Source: CAYUUP01 sp964447925 (GTDB lineage Bacteria; Bacillota; Clostridia; Oscillospirales; Oscillospiraceae). Taken from it: a DNA stretch of 14,305 nucleotides. Position numbers and translations under genes: made by a program. Below, piece by piece: positions 1 to 4,788 of the stretch; within the stretch, counting starts at the first letter, position 1; each line of letters begins with the position of its first letter. The DNA lies in the NCBI GenBank assembly GCA_964447925.1, contig CAYUUP010000034.1, positions 1 to 14,305 of the forward strand, read 5' to 3'. The notes beneath the pieces were generated by a model that was given only the letters and a program-made list of their open reading frames with translations, was not told the origin of the DNA and made no database searches.

Positions 1-348
1 TGGCGGCGGGCGCTGGAGCAGGGCTGCGACCGGGTGGTGGTGGTGCTGACCCGGGAGCGCAGCTATCGCCGGAAGCCGGAGCCAACCCAAAGGCTGGTAG
101 ATATGGTTTATCACAAATACCCAAATTTCCTGGATACCATGCGCCACCGCCCGGAGGACTATAACCGTTGCCGGGATGAGATATTCCAGGCGGAGCAGGA
201 AGGAAACGTGCTGGTCTTTGCCCCAGACAGCACGGAGGGGTTTTCCCGTACCGAGCAGGATAAGAGGAAGATACGGGCGCTGTGGCAGCAGGGGGTGGAT
301 CATGCCCGGACGAGACAGCAGGAGGTCTTGGACTATCTGAAGGCGTGA
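1..348 (+). CDS. Patatin-like phospholipase family protein, C-terminal part (5' end outside window)
   Basis: The reading frame is open from base 1 and ends at the TGA at 346-348, giving the last 115 residues of a longer protein. It starts with WRRALEQGCDRVVVVLTR, which matches the segment just after the catalytic Asp-Gly dyad in bacterial patatin-like (RssA/YjjU-type) serine lipid hydrolases. The stretch NVLVFAPDSTEGFSRTEQD followed by a basic helix is typical of the C-terminal region of this family. The nucleophile motif GxSxG and the Asp of the Ser-Asp dyad would lie upstream and cannot be checked. Family members are usually about 280-300 residues, so roughly 60 percent is missing. The family hydrolyses acyl esters of lipids; the substrate here is unknown. 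The next gene is convergent, so this is the last gene of its transcript. The GTG at 34 is internal and not a likely start. Confidence 0.85.
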   Translation, partial: WRRALEQGCDRVVVVLTRERSYRRKPEPTQRLVDMVYHKYPNFLDTMRHRPEDYNRCRDEIFQAEQEGNVLVFAPDSTEGFSRTEQDKRKIRALWQQGVDHARTRQQEVLDYLKA

Positions 349-356
349 CTGCTTAT

Positions 357-386
357 ATACCGTATGCGAAAATACCGTATGCGAAA
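357..386. repeat. Exact tandem repeat, 2 x 15 bp
   Basis: The unit ATACCGTATGCGAAA occurs at 357-371 and again at 372-386 with no mismatch and no gap, 8 bases after the patatin stop codon. Each unit contains the odd-centred dyad ATAC-C-GTAT. It may be a simple slippage duplication or a two-site operator; there is no adjacent promoter that would favour the latter. Confidence 0.9.
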
Positions 387-611
387 GACTGTGGAATCAG
401 GAGCGGACGACTATCCAATTTGCTGCAGCCAGCGGGAATTTCTGCACAAAAGCGAAAAGAAACGCTTGCGATTGACGGCGCAAAGTGTACAGCGGGGGAC
501 ACGGGACTGTCCGCCTGTCGGATAAACGGAACGGACAGATGCCGGATTAAAGGCTTTGGGCTTATCTGGGGAAGATGCTGAGCTTACCCTGGCGGGCCTG
601 GACAAAGGCAA

Positions 612-638
612 GCGGCCAGCCCCAGCGGGGCTGGCCGC
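612..638 (-). terminator. Probable terminator of degV (perfect 12-bp hairpin)
   Basis: The arms GCGGCCAGCCCC and GGGGCTGGCCGC pair perfectly around a 3-base loop. Read on the minus strand, the hairpin begins 13 bases after the degV stop and is followed by TTGCCTTTGTC, a moderately T-rich tail. On the plus strand the following bases are not T-rich. It therefore fits a rho-independent terminator for the leftward transcript better than for the patatin gene. The interrupted T-tract lowers confidence. Confidence 0.65.
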
Positions 639-651
639 AAGCACGTTTCAA

Positions 652-1518
652 TTACCGGTTATTTCCCCAGTAGAGGACGGCGAGCATACCCGGTCCGGTG
701 TGGGCGCCGATGACGGGGCCGATGTCGGCGATGTACAGCTCTGCTTCAGGGAAGCGTAGGTGCAGCTCATCCCGGAGCTGCTGGGCTTCATCAGGGCAGT
801 CCCCGTGGCCAACCAGAATCAGGTGGCCCAGTTCTGGGGTCCAGCCCTCCTTCACATACTTGAGTTGGGTTTCGATAGCCCGTTTCCGGCCCCGAGGTTT
901 GCTGACAACCTCCAGCCTGCCCTCATTGTCCACATGGAGCAGGGGCTTAATCTGTAACAGGGTTCCGGCGGCGGCAGCGGCTCCGGAAACACGCCCCCCG
1001 TGGCGGAGATGCTCAAAAGTGTCCACAGTGAACCAGTGACAGACCTTCAGCCGATGGGCCTCGGCCCAGCACACCAGCTCGTCAAAGCCCATGCCCTCGG
1101 CCTGCATCCGGGCGGCCTCCCGCACAAAAAAGCCCTCGCCCAGAGAGGCGCACAGGGTGTCCATGCAGACGATCTTCCGTTGAGGATACTCCTGGCGCAG
1201 CTCATCAACACACATCCTGGCCCGTTGAATGGTACCGGATAGTCCGGAGGTGAAGCAGAGGTAGAGGATATCCTGCCCCTGCTTTAGGGTGCGCTCGAAG
1301 TAACTCCGATAGACAGCGGGATTGATCTGTGAGGTGCTGGCAAACTCGCCGCTCCGCAGGAAAGAATAGAACTGAGGGACAGTCAGGTTTCCACCGGGGC
1401 CGTAGGTGTAGGGCCTTCCGCCCACCTCAACGTCCATAGGAATGACCTCCACATGGGGAAGGCCTGTCATATAGTCACCCAGATCGGCGGTGGCATCGGT
1501 GAAAATTTGGTAGCTCAT
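652..1518 (-). CDS. DegV family fatty-acid-binding protein
   Basis: The protein has 288 residues, the normal length for DegV proteins (about 280). Family marks are the N-terminal FTDATADL (6-13), STSQINP (61-67) and SGLSGT (91-96), which contribute to the fatty-acid carboxylate site, then HGGRVSG (173-179) and the C-terminal IGPVIGAHTGPGMLAV (266-281). DegV proteins (FakB in Staphylococcus) bind a fatty acid and present it to the kinase FakA, which makes acyl-phosphate for phospholipid synthesis; no fakA is visible here, so that role is inferred from the family. The ATG at 1516-1518 is chosen because AGGAG (minus strand of 1526-1530) lies 7 bases upstream and the family N-terminus begins there; the frame continues further upstream but overlaps the preceding gene. 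It follows the rhomboid-like gene by 83 bases on the same strand, so the two are probably co-transcribed. Confidence 0.92.
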   Translation of the reverse strand: MSYQIFTDATADLGDYMTGLPHVEVIPMDVEVGGRPYTYGPGGNLTVPQFYSFLRSGEFASTSQINPAVYRSYFERTLKQGQDILYLCFTSGLSGTIQRARMCVDELRQEYPQRKIVCMDTLCASLGEGFFVREAARMQAEGMGFDELVCWAEAHRLKVCHWFTVDTFEHLRHGGRVSGAAAAAGTLLQIKPLLHVDNEGRLEVVSKPRGRKRAIETQLKYVKEGWTPELGHLILVGHGDCPDEAQQLRDELHLRFPEAELYIADIGPVIGAHTGPGMLAVLYWGNNR

Positions 1519-1558
1519 GGTGGAACTCCTTTCTCTTTTCGGCTCATCCGGTTCTGCC

Positions 1559-1570
1559 GGGTGATCACCC
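1559..1570. repeat. Perfect 12-bp palindrome upstream of degV
   Basis: GGGTGATCACCC is self-complementary and lies in the 83-base gap between the rhomboid-like gene and degV, 41-52 bases before the degV start codon. It could be a dimeric regulator site or part of an mRNA structure. Chance occurrence is also possible. No clear promoter was seen in this gap. Confidence 0.45.
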
Positions 1571-1601
1571 AGGGAGGGGTGTTTTTTGCGGAAAGCGGGG
1601 A

Positions 1602-2444
1602 TTATTCTGTTATATGAATGTGATTGTTGATATGGTCGATACAGTAGCAGTAATACCCCACGCAGCGGGAGCAGTAGCGGAACTCCAGATCGGGATAGTC
1701 GGTATCCGTCTTGCCGCAGACGGAACACTTGTGAAGATATCCCTTCTGCTTCTGGGCCTTCTGGGTGGCTCGCCGGAAGTTGACGGCATTACGGGAGTTG
1801 GCCCGTTTGGTGCGGCCAAGGAAAAACATCAGGTCAGACCAGAAGAAAAGCAGATAGTTAAAGAGAGAGATGACAATCATCAGCACGGTGGCCCAGTTCC
1901 GGGCCCAAATAGCACCGGCCACGGAGAGCAGGGTCAGACCACCATAGAGCCAGCCCAGCCACTTGGCCTTGATGGGGATGGGGATGACAAAAAAGAGCAG
2001 CAGATTAATCTGATCGTTGGGATAGAGGGTGGCATAGGCCAACAGCATACTCATGCAGACGTAGCTGGTGGTGGCGTAGCTGGTAAAAATACCCACCAGG
2101 ACGGACATCAGCCAGCCTACGCCGAAATAGATGGTGAACTTGGCCGTCCCCCAGGATCGTTCCAGCGTCCGGCCCAGGAAGAAGCCGTAAAACAGGGCGG
2201 AGATCAGGAAATAGAAGATATTATTGCTGAAGGGGATAAAAATAAATGTGACCGCCCGCCAGACCTGCCCGTGGAGGATATAGGGCCAGTAGAAGTCCAG
2301 CAGGGCGCTGAAGGTGTAATTGCTGACCAGATCCATGCAGAAGACGATGGCCTGTCCGATAACAATGACCAGCATCAGGTTGGGAATGCCAAAGCCGGGG
2401 TGTCGATAGCAGAACCGGTCGAGCTTGTTCATCAGGAATTTCAC
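1602..2444 (-). CDS. Rhomboid/derlin-like membrane protein with C-terminal zinc-binding tail
   Basis: The protein has 280 residues. Residues 1-210 hold about six hydrophobic segments. GQVWRAVTFIFIP (59-71) matches the loop-1 WR motif shared by rhomboids and derlins, and PIPIKAKWLGW (155-165) matches a segment common after the active-site helix in bacterial rhomboids. The GxSG active-site motif is not present: the corresponding stretch reads VCMSM (129-133), with Ser132 but no flanking glycines, and no His is seen in the last membrane segment. This suggests an inactive rhomboid (pseudoprotease). After a basic linker (211-235) the tail has CxxC at 240/243, CxxC at 258/261, then Cys266, Cys268, His271, His275 and His277, enough for one or two zinc ions. 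The start is the GTG at 2444, with GGAGG 9 bases upstream; an ATG four codons in lacks a good site. Function unknown. Confidence 0.8.
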   Translation of the reverse strand: MKFLMNKLDRFCYRHPGFGIPNLMLVIVIGQAIVFCMDLVSNYTFSALLDFYWPYILHGQVWRAVTFIFIPFSNNIFYFLISALFYGFFLGRTLERSWGTAKFTIYFGVGWLMSVLVGIFTSYATTSYVCMSMLLAYATLYPNDQINLLLFFVIPIPIKAKWLGWLYGGLTLLSVAGAIWARNWATVLMIVISLFNYLLFFWSDLMFFLGRTKRANSRNAVNFRRATQKAQKQKGYLHKCSVCGKTDTDYPDLEFRYCSRCVGYYCYCIDHINNHIHITE

Positions 2445-2480
2445 GGGGAAAACCCTCCCAGAATTTTGATTTTACCTACT

Positions 2481-2509
2481 ATCTTACCAGCTTTGCGGGG
2501 AGAAGTCCA
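2481..2509 (-). promoter_or_regulatory. Predicted sigma-A promoter for the rhomboid-like/degV operon
   Basis: On the minus strand the -35 TGGACT (2504-2509) is separated by 17 bases from the -10 TAAGAT (2481-2486), which is preceded by TG one base upstream (extended -10). Transcription would start near 2474, about 30 bases before the GTG start. The -35 matches the consensus at four of six positions. Confidence 0.55.
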
Positions 2510-2544
2510 GAACAAAGTGTAAATATTTGGGGAAGGCACTATGA

Positions 2545-2588
2545 AATCCCTCGGTAGCCAGCAGCTGAGCGAATGGCACCAAGGGATT
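2545..2588 (-). terminator. Hairpin after the Na/Pi cotransporter gene, possible terminator
   Basis: Beginning 8 bases after the stop codon on the minus strand, AATCCCTTGGT pairs with ACCGAGGGATT over 11 positions with one T-G wobble, and the stem can continue as GCC/GGC past a one-base bulge. Only a short run of T follows, so it may end transcription weakly or only protect the 3' end. The next gene has its own predicted promoter. Confidence 0.5.
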
Positions 2589-2596
2589 ATGTGCGC

Positions 2597-4402
2597 TTAT
2601 GATACCGTTTGATTTGCCAGCGGGGCCAGATATGTCCTCCGGTAGCCGTCATAGAGCTGATTATAAACGCGGTCACCGCCCTCATGGAGACGGTGGAAAT
2701 ACTCATGAGAGTTGTCCATCTGAGAAAGACCTGCGGGGGCGTCGGCCCGAAGGACATAGAAAGCCACATTGGAGCAGTGGTCGGAAATACGGGACAGGTC
2801 GATAAGCAGTTCCAGGAACCTGGCACCCAGCTCTACGGTACAGGCGCCACTTTTTAGCCGCTCTACATGGCGGGTCTTCAGCATCTCGGTCATCAGGTCA
2901 ATGACCTCTTCCAGAGGTTCGGTGCGGAAAGCCAAATCCTTATCATAGTTGGTATAGGCCCGGAGGGTATTATTCAGAATTTCGTCCACGGCGTTGAAGA
3001 TGTTCTTGAGTTCGGCCAGCGCCCAGCCGGAGAAGTGGATGCCGTCCTCATGGAGGGCTTGGGCAATCTCGGCGATGTTGACGGCATAGTCACCAATGCG
3101 TTCATAGTCGCTGAGGGTATGGAGCAGTTCGGAAACCTGCATACTCTCAGCTTCCGTCAAGGTACGGCTGTTGTTCAGCCGGATCAGGTAGCTGTCTGTC
3201 TTGCTCTCCATCATGTCGATTGTATTTTCCAGCTCGTTTAAGCGATCCATCTTCTTTTGATCGTAGGATGTCAGCAGTTCCACAGCGGCGTGGAAGTTCT
3301 CCTGGGCGGCGTCACCCATGCCCACGATGGCAGTACGGGCCTGCTCCAGTGCCACGGCGGGGGTGGTCAGGAAGCGCTCGTCCAGCAGAGAGAGCCGCTC
3401 GTCCTGCTCGTCACCGGGGATGGTACGCTTCACCAGCTTCACCAATTGCTTGTTAAAGGGCAGGATGACCAGTGTGCAAACCACGTTGAAGGTGGTGTGG
3501 ATATTGGCGATACCTCCCTTGGAGAGAATGTCGTTCCAGAAGGGGAAGCCGCTGCCAGTGATGGCGGTCAGGGCTGCTTGGATGCCATAGATCACCAGCA
3601 GGAAGAACACTGTGCCGATGACGTTGAAATAGAGGTGGATCATGGCGGTGCGCTTAGCATTTTTGCTGGCCCCGGCGGAGGAGATCAGCGAGGTGATGCA
3701 GGTGCCAATGTTCTGGCCGCAGATGATGGGCAGGGCGATGCTGAAGGTGACCACGCCGGTGGAGGTCATAGCCTGCAGGACACCCACCGAGGCGGTGGAA
3801 CTCTGAAGCAGAGCGGTGATGAGGGCTCCGGCGAGAATGCCCAGAATGGGGTTGGAGAACATCACAAGAAGCTGCTGGAAGGCGGGTACCTCCGCCAGAG
3901 GGGAGATGGACTCCTCCATAGTGACCATGCCGATGAAGAGTAAGCCCAGGCCCATGACAAATTGGCCGATGTTTTTCTGCTTGCCTGATTTCAGGAAGGA
4001 GTAAAAGATGATACCCACCACAGCCAGCATAGGGCCAAAATATTTGGGCGTCATCAGGGAGACAAAGAGGTTGTCCGAGGACAAGTCTCCCAGACGGAGG
4101 ATCTGGGAGGTGATGGTAGTGCCGATGTTGGCACCCATAATGACACCCACAGTCTGCTCCAGCTTCATGATGCCGGAATTGACGAAGCCCACACACATGA
4201 TGGTGGTGGCGGCAGAGCTGTGAAGCAGGCCCGCCATCAGAGCGCCTACGGCCACGCTAGTGACGATATTGCCTGTGAGCCGGTTCATGACAGATTCCAG
4301 CTTGCCGCCGGAGATCTTCTGCAGGCCTGAGGTCATGGTGGTCATACCGAAGAGAAAGGTGGCAATGCCGCCCAGGAAGATAATGATGTCGAGAATAGAC
4401 AC
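2597..4402 (-). CDS. Na/Pi cotransporter family protein with C-terminal PhoU-like domain
   Basis: The protein has 601 residues, the usual size for the bacterial two-domain form. The N-terminal half (about 1-330) is a multi-helix membrane transporter with the family's internal repeat: HSSAATT (61-67) followed by IMGANIGTT (88-96), and LQSSTAS (199-205) followed by CGQNIGTCIT (228-237). The QSS-type motifs form the sodium/phosphate site in the NptA/SLC34 family. The second half (about 360-585) is a helical PhoU-like domain with pairs such as SDYERIGDYAVNIAE and LSRISDHCSNVAFY, typical of PhoU metal-binding helices. It is expected in the cytoplasmic membrane, moving phosphate, possibly with PhoU-like control. 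The first motif has His where Gln is usual. The GTG at 4400-4402 is chosen because GGAGG lies 7 bases upstream and the family N-terminus starts there; the ATG at 4501 coincides with the predicted transcription start. Confidence 0.9.
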   Translation of the reverse strand: MSILDIIIFLGGIATFLFGMTTMTSGLQKISGGKLESVMNRLTGNIVTSVAVGALMAGLLHSSAATTIMCVGFVNSGIMKLEQTVGVIMGANIGTTITSQILRLGDLSSDNLFVSLMTPKYFGPMLAVVGIIFYSFLKSGKQKNIGQFVMGLGLLFIGMVTMEESISPLAEVPAFQQLLVMFSNPILGILAGALITALLQSSTASVGVLQAMTSTGVVTFSIALPIICGQNIGTCITSLISSAGASKNAKRTAMIHLYFNVIGTVFFLLVIYGIQAALTAITGSGFPFWNDILSKGGIANIHTTFNVVCTLVILPFNKQLVKLVKRTIPGDEQDERLSLLDERFLTTPAVALEQARTAIVGMGDAAQENFHAAVELLTSYDQKKMDRLNELENTIDMMESKTDSYLIRLNNSRTLTEAESMQVSELLHTLSDYERIGDYAVNIAEIAQALHEDGIHFSGWALAELKNIFNAVDEILNNTLRAYTNYDKDLAFRTEPLEEVIDLMTEMLKTRHVERLKSGACTVELGARFLELLIDLSRISDHCSNVAFYVLRADAPAGLSQMDNSHEYFHRLHEGGDRVYNQLYDGYRRTYLAPLANQTVS

Positions 4403-4409
4403 GAAAACG

Positions 4410-4414
4410 CCTCC
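4410..4414 (-). promoter_or_regulatory. Ribosome binding site fixing the GTG start of the Na/Pi cotransporter
   Basis: Minus-strand GGAGG, 7 bases before the GTG at 4402. It decides for this start over the 33-codon longer frame beginning at 4501, whose extra N-terminus is not family-like. Confidence 0.75.
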
Positions 4415-4506
4415 ATCACGCGATACATTCTTCTGCCCAACTTTGGACAGAAAGCTACTCCTGCTGCTGTCGGCGGAAGACAGCCATGCCAAGCCCGCCA
4501 TGTTAG

Positions 4507-4535
4507 ATTATAAATGATTTTTTACAATCCGTAAA
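4507..4535 (-). promoter_or_regulatory. Predicted sigma-A promoter for the Na/Pi cotransporter
   Basis: Minus strand: -35 TTTACG (4530-4535), 17-base spacer, -10 TATAAT (4507-4512, full consensus). The start would fall near 4500, giving a leader of about 98 bases before the GTG. Several TTTACA-like hexamers lie nearby but without the regular spacing of a PhoP box. Confidence 0.65.
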
Positions 4536-4661
4536 CGCTTAACTTTCGAATTTTACACATTTTTTCTCTTTTTGACAAAAGATGTCTGAATTCCGAAAAA
4601 AAAACTGGCAATGTGGCAAGGGCATCTATTTGAGCCGGCATCTGCCCGCATTTCCTAAAGT

Positions 4662-4679
4662 TATATCGAATGAGATATA
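4662..4679. promoter_or_regulatory. Dyad, candidate LysR-type operator
   Basis: TATATC (4662-4667) and GATATA (4674-4679) form a 6-bp inverted repeat around GAATGA. Its centre (4670.5) lies about 65 bases upstream of the predicted start of the ene-reductase operon, the usual place of a LysR recognition site, and a LysR regulator is the second gene of that operon. The dyad has an even centre and so is not a textbook T-N11-A box. The functional assignment is inference. Confidence 0.5.
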
Positions 4680-4699
4680 CCTGTTTCGGAAAGATTAAT

Positions 4700-4728
4700 T
4701 TTACTTTTTTGGCAGAATGTGTTATAGT
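4700..4728 (+). promoter_or_regulatory. Predicted sigma-A promoter for the ene-reductase/LysR/SDR operon
   Basis: -35 TTTACT (4700-4705), 17-base spacer, -10 TATAGT (4723-4728) with TG one base upstream (extended -10). Transcription would begin near 4735, about 54 bases before the ATG. The imperfect -35 would suit a promoter that needs an activator. Confidence 0.65.
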
Positions 4729-4738
4729 AACAGCAGAA

Positions 4739-4762
4739 AAGCAGGGGTTGGCCGCCCTGCTT
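4739..4762 (+). other. 5'-UTR hairpin of the ene-reductase operon
   Basis: AAGCAGGG (4739-4746) pairs perfectly with CCCTGCTT (4755-4762) around an 8-base loop. It starts only a few bases after the predicted transcription start and ends 11 bases before the AGGAGG site. It is not followed by T residues, so it is not a terminator. A 5'-end stabilising stem is the simplest reading. Confidence 0.55.
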
Positions 4763-4788
4763 CGGATCAGAACAGGAGGCATTCCCCT

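Larger units (their letters stand above)
349..651. other. Noncoding region between two convergent genes
   Basis: About 300 bases between the patatin stop and the degV stop. It holds an exact 15-bp tandem repeat at 357-386, a 7-bp inverted repeat CTGTCCG (507-513) / CGGACAG (532-538) with an 18-base loop, and the strong hairpin at 612-638. Short open frames cross it, but none has a ribosome binding site or a recognisable protein, and one of them starts inside the patatin gene in another frame. No clear rho-independent terminator for the plus-strand patatin gene was found. Confidence 0.7.
4403..4788. other. Divergent control region between the Na/Pi cotransporter and the ene-reductase operon
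   Basis: This 386-base stretch is markedly AT-richer than the genes around it. It holds a leftward promoter at 4507-4535, a rightward promoter at 4700-4728, the dyad at 4662-4679 and a 5'-UTR hairpin at 4739-4762. A pair of GGCATCT copies (4621-4627, 4637-4643) is also present. No protein with a ribosome binding site was seen in it. Confidence 0.75.

Noticed and set aside
282..581. 99-codon frame starting inside the patatin gene
   Set aside because: It overlaps the end of a real gene in another frame, lacks a ribosome binding site and encodes the tandem repeat as IPYAKIPYAK, with no family match.
1566..1587. CACCC-N6-GGGTG followed by six T on the plus strand, terminator-like
   Set aside because: No plus-strand gene leads into it, and on the minus strand, where the genes lie, the A-run comes before the stem.
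1614..2522. 302-codon open frame on the plus strand opposite the rhomboid-like gene
   Set aside because: Its translation is rich in Gly, Asp, Gln and Glu with no family features, and it mirrors a membrane protein with a good ribosome binding site on the other strand.
4521..4557. TTTACA/TTAACT hexamers near the Na/Pi cotransporter promoter as a PhoP box
   Set aside because: The hexamers are spaced irregularly (18 and 13 bases) instead of at about 11, so they are probably chance in an AT-rich stretch.
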